This document shows positions 38,349 to 46,838 of a DNA stretch of 64,000 nt, piece after piece. Within the stretch, counting starts at the first letter, position 1. The number at the start of each line of letters is the position of its first letter. This stretch comes from an uncultured Clostridia bacterium (GTDB lineage Bacteria > Bacillota > Clostridia > Oscillospirales > Ruminococcaceae). The notes beneath the pieces are model-generated. The model was not told the origin of the DNA, searched no databases, and was given only the letters and a program-made list of their open reading frames with translations. Position numbers and translations under genes: made by a program. The stretch lies in assembly GCA_947624675.1 (NCBI GenBank), contig CANQLI010000008.1:1-64000 (forward strand), written 5' to 3'.

Positions 38349-40394
38349 ATGAACAAATACGAGATAACTCCGAGGCTGCCTAAACTCCTTCACGGTGCGG
38401 ATTATAACCCGGAGCAGTGGTTAAAGGTACCGGGGATTTTTGAAAAGGATATCGAATATATGAAAAAGGCAGGCTTTAACTGTGCTACCGTAGGAGTTTT
38501 TTCTTGGTCGATGCTTGAGCCGGAGGAAGGAGTTTACGACTTCAGCTGGCTTGACAAGGTCATAAATACGCTCTATGAAAACGGAATATACACTATACTT
38601 GCGACTCCTACCGGCGCGCGTCCTGTCTGGATGACGCACAAGTATCCGGAGGTATCAAGGGTCGAGAGAAACCTTGTGAGAAATCGTCACGGCGGACGGC
38701 ATAACCACTGTTACACATCTCCCGTTTACAGAAGGAAAACAAGAGAAATGAACACACGGCTTGCTGAGCGCTACGCAAATAACCCGGCGGTTATTATGTG
38801 GCATATCTCAAACGAAATATCAGGACAGTGCTTTTGTCCGCTTTGTCAGGCGGCATTCAGAAAGTGGCTGAAGAAAAAATATGTTACCCTGGAAGCGCTG
38901 AATGACGCGTGGTATACGACCTTCTGGAGTCAGCGATACACCGACTGGGAACAGATAGAGCCGCCGGTTGAAAACGGAATGACGGTAATGCACGGGCTTA
39001 ATCTCGACTGGAACAGATTCTGTACGGAACAGACGGTTGATTTTTACCGTGAGGAGATAAAGCCGCTTAAAGAGATAAATCCGGACATACCCTGCACAAT
39101 AAATCTTATGATGTTTCACACTGTGCTTGATTACAGCAAGTTTATGCCATATCTTGATGCGGTATCGTGGGACGCGTATCCTATGTGGCACAACCACACC
39201 GACGAGTTCGGAAATGCGTTGGCAACAGCGTTTAATCACGATTGGATGCGGTCGTATATGGATAAGCCGTTTATGATGATGGAAAACACCCCATCGACCA
39301 CCAACTGGCACGGTTCTTGCAGGCTTAAGGCGCCGGGAATGTTAAAGCTTTCGTCGATACAGGCGCTTGCGCACGGCTCTAATACGGTACAGTATTTTCA
39401 GTTCAGGCAGTCAAACGGCTCTTGTGAAAAGTTTCACAGTGCGGTTGTTTCACACCGCGGCAAAGACGATACGATGATATTTAAAAATGTGGCTGAGGTC
39501 GGAGAGATACTAAAAAAACTGAACGATGACCTTTATTACACAACCGTAAACGCAAGAGTCGCAATAATTTATGATATAGAAAACAAGTGGGCGATAGAGG
39601 ATTCCAAGGGTCCGAGAAATGACGGGATGCACTATGACGATATAGCTATGTCACATTACCGTGCGTTCTGGGAAAACGGCGTTGCCTGTGATGTAATAGA
39701 CTCGACAAAGGATTTTTCAAAGTACGATATTCTTATTGCGCCGATGCTGTATATGTTAAAGGACGACGTGGCAAAGAGACTTGCGGAGTTTGTAAAAAGC
39801 GGAAAGACGCTTGTATCAACATATTTCACAGGTCTTGTAAATGAAAATGACCTGTGCTATAACGGAGATCTTCCAGCGCTCGGACTTAACGAGGTATTCG
39901 GCTTTTGGGAGGAGGATATCGATGCGCTCTGCGATCATCAGTCAAATGAGATAGTTATAAACTCAGGGGCTTTATCCGGAAGTCATACTTCTATATACAT
40001 ATGCGATCTTATTCATCCTACTACCGCCGAGGTGATAGGAAGATACGGTAAAGACTGGTATAAGGGAATGGCGGCGCTGACAAAAAATCGCTTCGGAGAC
40101 GGAGAGGCATATTATTTTGCTACACATCCGGATTATTCTCTGTTAAAGCCGTTTTACGAAAGCCTTATCGACAAGCACGGTATAAGGCGTGCGTTAAACG
40201 CACCGTTGCCGTTCGGGGTTACCGCCTCGATAAGAGAGGGCGAAAATGGAGAGGTATTGTTTATAGAAAACTTTCTCCGTGACAGCGTAAAGGTATCTCT
40301 CCCCGAGGGAAAGGACTACACCGACCTTCTAAGCGGTGAAATTCTTTCGGGAGAAATTGAGCTTGAGCCGCTCGGCGCAAGAGTATTAAAATAA
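38349..40394 (+). CDS. Beta-galactosidase, GH42 family
   Basis: A GH42 enzyme of about 681 residues hydrolysing beta-galactosides. The TIM barrel contains HGADYNPEQW near residue 15 and the proposed acid/base Glu156 in HISNEIS and nucleophile Glu312 in MMENTPS. Then come the trimerisation domain (about 400-600) and a small C-terminal beta domain. The cysteines in QCFCPLCQ near 160 are typical of zinc-binding members. No signal peptide. The ATG at 38349 has better spacing to GAGAGG than the one at 38340. With the GH43 gene it forms a small plant-glycan region. Confidence 0.93.
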   Translation: MNKYEITPRLPKLLHGADYNPEQWLKVPGIFEKDIEYMKKAGFNCATVGVFSWSMLEPEEGVYDFSWLDKVINTLYENGIYTILATPTGARPVWMTHKYPEVSRVERNLVRNRHGGRHNHCYTSPVYRRKTREMNTRLAERYANNPAVIMWHISNEISGQCFCPLCQAAFRKWLKKKYVTLEALNDAWYTTFWSQRYTDWEQIEPPVENGMTVMHGLNLDWNRFCTEQTVDFYREEIKPLKEINPDIPCTINLMMFHTVLDYSKFMPYLDAVSWDAYPMWHNHTDEFGNALATAFNHDWMRSYMDKPFMMMENTPSTTNWHGSCRLKAPGMLKLSSIQALAHGSNTVQYFQFRQSNGSCEKFHSAVVSHRGKDDTMIFKNVAEVGEILKKLNDDLYYTTVNARVAIIYDIENKWAIEDSKGPRNDGMHYDDIAMSHYRAFWENGVACDVIDSTKDFSKYDILIAPMLYMLKDDVAKRLAEFVKSGKTLVSTYFTGLVNENDLCYNGDLPALGLNEVFGFWEEDIDALCDHQSNEIVINSGALSGSHTSIYICDLIHPTTAEVIGRYGKDWYKGMAALTKNRFGDGEAYYFATHPDYSLLKPFYESLIDKHGIRRALNAPLPFGVTASIREGENGEVLFIENFLRDSVKVSLPEGKDYTDLLSGEILSGEIELEPLGARVLK

Positions 40395-40408
40395 AAAATG
40401 AGATAAAT

Positions 40409-40453
40409 ATATCCGCACCCGTAAAATAAGCTGATGCTTTGGGGTGCGGATAT
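40409..40453. terminator. Bidirectional terminator between GH42 gene and minus-strand operon
   Basis: ATATCCGCACCC pairs perfectly with GGGTGCGGATAT (12 bp, 21-nt loop). T-runs follow on the plus side; the genes converge here. Confidence 0.85.
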
Positions 40454-40475
40454 TTTCATAAAATAATGTGAGTGA

Positions 40476-40760
40476 TTATTTCTTTCGTTTCGCATTATTT
40501 TTTTTGTTGTCATTTTCAATAAAAAACGGCGAAACATATTCTTCTTCTGAAGGCTTCTTTTTATTAACGAGCTTTTTCTGAGGTTTAGAGGTATCAAGAG
40601 AAAAAGCGCTCGTTATAAGGACGATAGAAAATACGGCGGGCGGAAATACGAATATAACGCTTAGCTTACCAAAAGCCACGGCGATTATCACAAGAACAGT
40701 AAGCGCGGCACAGCCTATGCCGGCGATTAGCATATATGTTTTTGTGCTTAGATTTTTCAT
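40476..40760 (-). CDS. Small two-span membrane protein downstream of purB
   Basis: 94 residues: two membrane helices (about 10-32 and 34-52), then a highly basic tail rich in lysine and asparagine. Not assigned to a family. It is 40 nt after purB, same strand, the last gene of the asp23-fakA-purB run. Confidence 0.55.
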   Translation of the reverse strand: MKNLSTKTYMLIAGIGCAALTVLVIIAVAFGKLSVIFVFPPAVFSIVLITSAFSLDTSKPQKKLVNKKKPSEEEYVSPFFIENDNKKNNAKRKK

Positions 40761-40800
40761 AGTTTTGCATCCTTAAAGCTTTATTGCTGACCAAAGCTTA

Positions 40801-42228
40801 TCAAACATTTATTTCTACCGATTCTTTTTTGTATCCACTGCTTTTGAGTACCGGTTCAACACAGTCTTTTATAAACTCGTCCACCTGTTCGGAGCTTCTT
40901 CCGATAAAGTTGATAGGCTTCAGTATCTCATTAAGCTCCTCTTTTGTTATCATAAACATCGGGTCGGAAAGAATAAGCTCACAGAGGTTGTTATCAAGAC
41001 CCTCGTCCTTTACTCTTGCGCCTGCTTTCATTGAATACTCTCTTATTCTCTCGTGAAGCTCCTGACGGTCGCCGCCTTTTTTAACAGCGTTCATCATAAT
41101 GTTTTCTGTCGCCATAAACGGAAGCTCAGCCATAACACGCTTTGTTATTATCTTCTCGTGTACGACAAGTCCGTCGGTGACATTAAGCATAATATTTAAG
41201 ATCGCGTCGACCCCAAGAAACGCTTCGGCGACGGAGATCCTCTTGTTTGCGGAGTCGTCGAGCGTGCGCTCAAACCACTGTGTTCCCGCAGTAAACGCAG
41301 GGTTGAGCATATCCGCCATAACATACCGTGAAAGCGAGGTGATCCTCTCACAGCGCATAGGATTGCGCTTATAAGCCATAGCAGAAGAGCCTATCTGATT
41401 TTTCTCAAACGGTTCTTCTATCTCCTTAAAGCTTTGCAGGATTCTTATGTCGTTAGAAAATTTTGAAGCGCTTTGTGCAATACCCGACAGGGTAGCAACT
41501 ATTGCGGAATCGACCTTTCTCGAATATGTCTGACCTGAAACTGGAACGACAGCATCAAACCCCATTTCTTCTGCGATCATTTTCTCAAGAGCCTTTATTT
41601 TTTCGCCGTCCCCTTCAAAAAGCTCAACAAAGGAGGCTTGTGTGCCTGTTGTTCCCTTAGAGCCTAAAAGCTTTAGATTTTTTATTCTGAAATCTATATC
41701 CTCAAGGTCCATAAGAAGCTCGTTTATCCAGAGAGTTGCCCTTTTTCCGACGGTGGTAAGCTGTGCCGGCTGGAGATGCGTATAAGCAAGGCACGGAAGA
41801 TTTTTATACTTAAGCGAAAAATCTTTAAGCTGTGCTATAACGCCGACAAGCTTTCTTCTGATGATATTGAGCGCGTCTCTCATAATTATAACATCTGTAT
41901 TATCACCGACATAACAGGAGGTAGCTCCAAGGTGGATTATACCCTTTGCGTTGGGGCAAGCCTTACCGTATGTATAAACGTGCGCCATAACATCGTGTCG
42001 AACGAGCTTTTCCCGCTCAGCAGCGGTTTTGTAATCTATGTTATCAACATTTTCCTCAAGCTCCCTGACCTGTTCGGGAGTTATGGGAAGTCCGAGCTTC
42101 ATCTCTGCTCTTGCGAGAGCTACCCAAAGTCTGCGCCAGGTAGTAAACTTTTTATCCGCAGAAAACACATACTGCATTTCCTTGCTTGCGTATCTTGTAC
42201 AAAACGGGCTTTCGTAGCTGTTTGTCAT
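40801..42228 (-). CDS. purB: Adenylosuccinate lyase
   Basis: PurB cuts SAICAR and adenylosuccinate in purine synthesis. The fumarase-family signature is GSSAMAYKRNPMRCER near residue 290, with Ala in place of the more common Pro. Length 475, close to the animal-type lyase. Other markers: HDVMAHVYTYG near 80 and GTQASFVELF near 200. It follows the fakA-like gene by 19 nt. Confidence 0.95.
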   Translation of the reverse strand: MTNSYESPFCTRYASKEMQYVFSADKKFTTWRRLWVALARAEMKLGLPITPEQVRELEENVDNIDYKTAAEREKLVRHDVMAHVYTYGKACPNAKGIIHLGATSCYVGDNTDVIIMRDALNIIRRKLVGVIAQLKDFSLKYKNLPCLAYTHLQPAQLTTVGKRATLWINELLMDLEDIDFRIKNLKLLGSKGTTGTQASFVELFEGDGEKIKALEKMIAEEMGFDAVVPVSGQTYSRKVDSAIVATLSGIAQSASKFSNDIRILQSFKEIEEPFEKNQIGSSAMAYKRNPMRCERITSLSRYVMADMLNPAFTAGTQWFERTLDDSANKRISVAEAFLGVDAILNIMLNVTDGLVVHEKIITKRVMAELPFMATENIMMNAVKKGGDRQELHERIREYSMKAGARVKDEGLDNNLCELILSDPMFMITKEELNEILKPINFIGRSSEQVDEFIKDCVEPVLKSSGYKKESVEINV

Positions 42229-42247
42229 TTGTCATTCCTCCGTATTA

Positions 42248-43882
42248 TCATTCGACTGAAATAATGTAATAGTATATAGGCTGTCCGCCGCTTATCATAC
42301 TTACCTCGAGGTTCTGGTATTTATTCTGAAGCTGCACAAGAAGCTTTTGTGAATCCGATTCTGAAACATCGGCTCCGTATATGACGGTAATAAACTGACT
42401 GTCGCCGTCAACAAGCTTTTTAGTGAGCTTGTAGGCAGTTTTTTGCACATCGTCATCAACAAACGACAGCTTGTTTTCTTCAAGAGCTAAAATATCACCT
42501 TTTTTGATCTTGTGGTTATCAAACTCGCTGTCTCTTGCGGCAAAAGTCACAAGTCCCGTTGAGACCTTTTCAAAAGCCTTTGTCATCTCTGTTCGGTTTG
42601 TGTTAAAATCCGCATCGGGGTCAAATCCGAACATTGCGCTCATTCCCTGCGGTATAGTTCTTGTCTGTAAAACGCAAACCCGTCTGTCAGCGAGCTTTGC
42701 CGCCTGTTCCGCAGCCATTATGATATTTTTATTGTTTGGCATCACAAAAACCGTCTGTGCGGGACAGGAAAATATCGCTGCGAGAATATCGTCTGTTGAC
42801 GGATTCATAGTCTGTCCGCCTGAAACGACAATATCAACGCCCATATCCTTAAATATCGCTTCAAGCCCATATCCTGCCGCGACCGCCACAAAGCCGTATT
42901 CCTTTTCGGGCTTAACAGGGGTAAACTCCGTCTTACCGGAAGATCGTTTCTTTCCGTCGTGCTGAAGGCGCATATTTTCTATTTTAGGAAGGTTTATGCT
43001 TCCGAACTCAAGACCTTTTTCTATTGCCTTACCCGGATTATTCGTATGGACATGGACCTTGATTATATCGTCGTCCTCAACAACGACAACACAGTCGCCG
43101 ATAGTTTCAAGATATGCTCTGAGCTTTTTTGAGTCCTTACAGTCGGGTTCTTTTTTTATGAGCATCTCGGTACAGTAGGTAAAGTTTATCTCCTCATCGA
43201 AATCGCCGACGGCAGTAGAAAAGTTTTCGGTTGTTATCTTTGGTTTTTGGGGATCCTTTGCTTTAACGGCTTTTTTTCCGTTTATTACATCGGCTATTGC
43301 CGAAAGGATTATTATAAAGCCCTTGCCGCCTGCGTCAACTACTCCGGCTTTTTTTAGAGCCGGGAGCTGTTCGGGAGTTTTTTCAAGAGCATCCTCTGCT
43401 GCTTTAAGGGTCTTGTCTAAAACCTCGGTCATATCATCGCATTCCAAAGAGATCTTAGCAGCGGTCTCGGAAGCTACCCTTGCGACAGTCAGTATAGTAC
43501 CCTCGGTAGGCTTCATTATGGACTGGTACGCACATTCAACGCCGATGCTGAGTGCTTCTGCAAAGTCCTTGGCGTCTGCCTGAGTCTTATCCTTAAATGC
43601 TGTTTTAAAGCCTCTGAAAATAAGAGAAAGGATAACTCCGCTGTTTCCTCTAGCGCCCCTGAGAAGGGCTGAAGCGGTTACCTCGGCAACCGAGGCGACC
43701 GTACAGCTGTCTCTAAGATTTTTCAGCTCAGCGACAGCGTTACCCATCGTCATAGACATATTTGTTCCTGTATCGCCGTCAGGCACGGGAAAAACATTGA
43801 GCTCGTCTACCGAGACACGCTCGTTTGAAATACTGTTAGCGGCGCTTATGAACGCATTTTTTAAAACGCTTCCTTTTATCAT
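42248..43882 (-). CDS. fakA: FakA-like DAK/DhaL-domain protein (fatty acid kinase subunit)
   Basis: An N-terminal DhaL domain with the nucleotide-binding loop FPVPDGDTGTNMSMTM (near residue 30) and LLRGARGNSGVILSLIFRG (about 85) is followed by a middle domain and a C-terminal DegV-like domain (VVSGGQTMNPSTDDILAAI). FakA phosphorylates fatty acids bound to FakB/DegV proteins, which are not present here. 544 residues, ATG at 43882 with GGGGAGGA upstream. It lies just after asp23, as in many Firmicutes. Confidence 0.88.
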   Translation of the reverse strand: MIKGSVLKNAFISAANSISNERVSVDELNVFPVPDGDTGTNMSMTMGNAVAELKNLRDSCTVASVAEVTASALLRGARGNSGVILSLIFRGFKTAFKDKTQADAKDFAEALSIGVECAYQSIMKPTEGTILTVARVASETAAKISLECDDMTEVLDKTLKAAEDALEKTPEQLPALKKAGVVDAGGKGFIIILSAIADVINGKKAVKAKDPQKPKITTENFSTAVGDFDEEINFTYCTEMLIKKEPDCKDSKKLRAYLETIGDCVVVVEDDDIIKVHVHTNNPGKAIEKGLEFGSINLPKIENMRLQHDGKKRSSGKTEFTPVKPEKEYGFVAVAAGYGLEAIFKDMGVDIVVSGGQTMNPSTDDILAAIFSCPAQTVFVMPNNKNIIMAAEQAAKLADRRVCVLQTRTIPQGMSAMFGFDPDADFNTNRTEMTKAFEKVSTGLVTFAARDSEFDNHKIKKGDILALEENKLSFVDDDVQKTAYKLTKKLVDGDSQFITVIYGADVSESDSQKLLVQLQNKYQNLEVSMISGGQPIYYYIISVE

Positions 43883-43906
43883 CAAAAAGGTCCTCCCCTG
43901 ATTCTG

Positions 43907-44257
43907 TCATGCTTTTAGCTCGTCCACGAAGGTATTTATCTTTGAAACGGATATGTGCGCCTCGGATAAAAGCGCATATTTAACCTTCTCCTCAATACTG
44001 TTTGCGACGGCTGAAATATTAGTTCCGTAAGTAGCTGTTATGTGAAGGTCGATAATAAGGTCTCCGTTTTTATCGGAGGTTATCTTTACCCCTGTGTTTT
44101 TATCGGTAAGCTTCAACAGCTTTTTTAAACTTTGCTTTAAACCGACACATTCAAGCCCGGCAACGCCGATACATTCGACGACGCACTGAGAAACGAGGCT
44201 TTTTACATATTGATCGGTTATGATTATCTCACCTAAGTGGTTTTCAATGACCTTCAA
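43907..44257 (-). CDS. Asp23/Gls24 family envelope stress protein
   Basis: A 116-residue Asp23-like protein (GEIIITDQYVKSLVSQCVVECIGV start; ATYGTNISAVANSIEEKVKYAL). Members are abundant cytoplasmic proteins attached to the membrane through partners and linked to cell envelope stress. It precedes the fakA-like gene by 24 nt, a conserved neighbour pair. Confidence 0.9.
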   Translation of the reverse strand: MKVIENHLGEIIITDQYVKSLVSQCVVECIGVAGLECVGLKQSLKKLLKLTDKNTGVKITSDKNGDLIIDLHITATYGTNISAVANSIEEKVKYALLSEAHISVSKINTFVDELKA

Positions 44258-44298
44258 GTTGTCACCCTCTTTAGTTTTGCACTGAAATACTTAAAGAC

Positions 44299-44327
44299 AT
44301 AATACCATAAACTGAGAGAAAATGCAA
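44299..44327 (-). promoter_or_regulatory. Promoter of the asp23-fakA-purB operon
   Basis: Minus strand: -35 TTGCAT (44327-44322), 17-nt spacer, -10 TATTAT (44304-44299). It would direct transcription into asp23 about 40 nt downstream. Confidence 0.65.
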
Positions 44328-44366
44328 TGTTTTTTTAAAAGCTTGTGTTTATTAGAAAAATAACAA

Positions 44367-44450
44367 GTGATCTGTCCGGGAGGAATGGCAAAAATCCCCC
44401 TTTTGAAAAAGGGGGGGATAAAGCTATCTGCGGTCACTTCCGTGGATCAC
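44367..44450. repeat. Palindromic MITE-like element of 84 bp
   Basis: GTGATC at 44367-44372 and GATCAC at 44445-44450 form inverted ends that continue imperfectly inward (TGTCCGGGAGG versus CACGGAAGTGACC). Inside is a hairpin ATCCCCCTTTT-G-AAAAAGGGGGGGAT. There is no coding sequence. It may be a non-autonomous element or a structured RNA. Confidence 0.45.
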
Positions 44451-44466
44451 ATAAATATTAACGAAT

Positions 44467-44565
44467 TATGAATATTGTAAACATTTTGTTACAAAACATA
44501 ATTTATTTTATGAAGAATGTACGTTTGCGTACATTTTTTCGTGATTTTGCGCTATTAGTAGAGGG
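44467..44565 (+). repeat. Palindromic intergenic repeat, copy A
   Basis: 99 bp. It matches copy B at 94 of 99 positions and copy C over its core. It runs from TATGAATATTGTAAAC through TTTATTTTATGAAGAATG, the palindrome AATGTACG-TTTG-CGTACATT (44516-44535) followed by TTTT, to CTATTAGTAGAGGG. It lies between asp23 and gerC, at the 3' end of gerC. Confidence 0.9.
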
Positions 44566-44596
44566 AGTTATAAAAATCAAGCTTTTGACTTAGTCG

Positions 44597-45709
44597 TTAA
44601 TAAACAGCATTGACCTTTGCGCTGACGCTTACCTTTTTTAAGAACTCTTCGCGGTCGGCTGTGAGTTTCTTATAAAGGTTGTAATCCCTCTGCCGGATAA
44701 GTGTGGTAATTTCAAGCACATCTGACAGGTCCTGTTTAAGTGTTTTTTCTACGGCTTTATTGATATACTCGGTCACCTTTTTTTCTACCTCTTGCTTGAT
44801 CTCATCTCTGTGCTCTTTGCTCTCTTCTTTTTCAAGGGTAATGCCTACCGTTATATTTTTTTCAATTTTAACGCCGTCGTCTTTTTCGGAAACCTCAGCC
44901 TTTTCCTTTATACTTTTAAGAGTTACGCTTTCGGTGCCGTAGGATGTCTTGACTGTCATATCAGCGTCCTCAATATCTCCGAGAAAATAGTTTATACCGA
45001 ACACCTCATCTATATCGAGCACCTTTGAGAATTTGCTGTTATTTACAAGTATTGCTTTTTTGATTTCGAGTGAATCCTGTGCAGGTTCTCCGCTTTCCTT
45101 TGATTTATCTGCGATAGCCTGTGATCTTTTTTCGATAAGCGGTAAAACCATAGTTCCGTCGGTGTCGATATAATCAGACACTACCTTAAAAAATCTTGAA
45201 TCTATACTGTAACCGTCCTTTTTTGATATGTCAAATATTTTTTTCATTGTCTCCGCAGCGACAGTTCCGCTTGAAATGTCTGCGCTTATTATATCCTTTG
45301 AACTTTTTTCGCTAGCGGCAACTATCATACCGATATACGCATCATCGTTATTGATAAAATAATTAAGGCAGCTGTAAATATCATCTACCTTTTTGTTTAT
45401 CACCAAAAGCTGATTATGACCGAAAAACATTTCCTTGCCGAGCTGATTTTCACAAAGCTCAACTGCGTTTGCAATCGTTTTTCCCTTAGCCGAAATTATT
45501 TCCACATTGGTTTTGCTTGAGTCGATAGGTGTCTGTGAGCCGGCGGACGAAACCCTGAATACCTGAAGCGAAAGCTCAAAGCCGTCGTCCGCCTTATCTA
45601 TGCCGATGGCGTGGACTATACCGACATTGTCCGGCTTTCTTCCGCTGCAGCCTGTAAGTGTTATTGAAACAAGTATGATTATGGCGCAAATGATACTAAT
45701 TTTTTTCAT
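44597..45709 (-). CDS. gerC: Ger(x)C family spore germination lipoprotein
   Basis: A 370-residue Ger(x)C component of a nutrient germinant receptor. It has a signal peptide with lipobox (ITLTGC, cysteine near residue 21), then the Ger(x)C N-domain (VGIVHAIGIDKADDG), the three domains of the family and a C-terminal region with KVTEYINKAVEKTLKQDLSDVL. It acts on the outer face of the inner spore membrane. It overlaps gerB by 14 nt. Confidence 0.93.
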   Translation of the reverse strand: MKKISIICAIIILVSITLTGCSGRKPDNVGIVHAIGIDKADDGFELSLQVFRVSSAGSQTPIDSSKTNVEIISAKGKTIANAVELCENQLGKEMFFGHNQLLVINKKVDDIYSCLNYFINNDDAYIGMIVAASEKSSKDIISADISSGTVAAETMKKIFDISKKDGYSIDSRFFKVVSDYIDTDGTMVLPLIEKRSQAIADKSKESGEPAQDSLEIKKAILVNNSKFSKVLDIDEVFGINYFLGDIEDADMTVKTSYGTESVTLKSIKEKAEVSEKDDGVKIEKNITVGITLEKEESKEHRDEIKQEVEKKVTEYINKAVEKTLKQDLSDVLEITTLIRQRDYNLYKKLTADREEFLKKVSVSAKVNAVY

Positions 45710-46751
45710 GCTTAAGCCTCCTTAATATCAGCACCGCAAGAGGTACAAGAGAACCTAATAAAAGCACGGCGCAAGCGGTTATTTCGTTGTCGAGAAGCGG
45801 TATTATCATCTGCTCCTTATAAGCGAAGTACAGCGCCGGCACTCCGCCCAACACAAACGGTACAAGATTTGTTACCGCATTGTTATTGAGCGGTTTTAAA
45901 AGGACGGCGGAGGGGCGGAGCGATATTGTATAAAGCGAAAGCTTTATAACTCCCATAAGCGTCCAAACGACTAAAAATGCGGCGTCTAACCGCTCTACAA
46001 ACGGCGCTTTTGCAAAGCCGCATACCGTGAAAAACGGAAAAGGTACGGCTGCCATATATCCGCCGAGGAACAGAATGCACAGTAAAGCGATCATCTCAAC
46101 AAACAAAAGCTTTAATATCAAAAAGCCGTAAACGGATTTTCCGATGCCGTTTTTAAGGTACGGAAGCAAAAGAACAAGCACTACCATCTCGCTGCTTCGG
46201 GATATTCCGTGTACTACGCCGTTTAATATATCGTTTGTACCGACAGGCTCTGTATAATAATTGTTTAGGTCGAAATCCTCTGCTGTTGTGGCGATAACAG
46301 CGATAATAAGGAGAAGAAAAGCGACGAAAACTATCGACGAGCTTCTTGCCGCGGCTTCAATACCGAGGTGTCCCACATATGCAGCAGCGGCAATAAGCAT
46401 AGCTCCGACAACAAGCGTAGGCAAAAGATTTAAAAAGGCATTTTCAAAAAAGTAAAGAAAAAATCTGACTGTGCGAAAGATCATAAAAATCGCGAAAATA
46501 AAATACAGTACAAATAAAACAATTCCGAAGCTTTTGCTTATCTCAAACGCAGAGCGGATAACATTTTCATTGGGGTATTTTTTATACAGAATGATCGCCG
46601 GAATGACCAGTATCATATCCGCCGCGACAGAAAAAGCGGTGGTACTCATCATTACGGACGGGGAAACATCCTCTAGTGTAAAGTAGGTTATGGTTATGAA
46701 TATTCTGGATAAAAACAGCAGTATCAAAAGCTGCCAGGATGATATTTTCAT
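45696..46751 (-). CDS. gerB: Spore germination protein GerB (GerAB family)
   Basis: A 351-residue membrane protein with about ten helices, of the amino-acid-transporter-like GerAB family. It is thought to bind the germinant in the inner spore membrane. The N-terminal ISSWQLLILLFLSRIF and the CGFAKAPFVERLDA region are typical. It is 87 nt after gerA and overlaps gerC. Confidence 0.93.
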   Translation of the reverse strand: MKISSWQLLILLFLSRIFITITYFTLEDVSPSVMMSTTAFSVAADMILVIPAIILYKKYPNENVIRSAFEISKSFGIVLFVLYFIFAIFMIFRTVRFFLYFFENAFLNLLPTLVVGAMLIAAAAYVGHLGIEAAARSSSIVFVAFLLLIIAVIATTAEDFDLNNYYTEPVGTNDILNGVVHGISRSSEMVVLVLLLPYLKNGIGKSVYGFLILKLLFVEMIALLCILFLGGYMAAVPFPFFTVCGFAKAPFVERLDAAFLVVWTLMGVIKLSLYTISLRPSAVLLKPLNNNAVTNLVPFVLGGVPALYFAYKEQMIIPLLDNEITACAVLLLGSLVPLAVLILRRLKHEKN

Positions 46752-46838
46752 TTAATGACCTCACATAAATTATTTGACCCTGTTTTAATGTGGATCCCTT
46801 GAGTAGGCAAAAGACTGATTTTACAGATACTCACCGAG

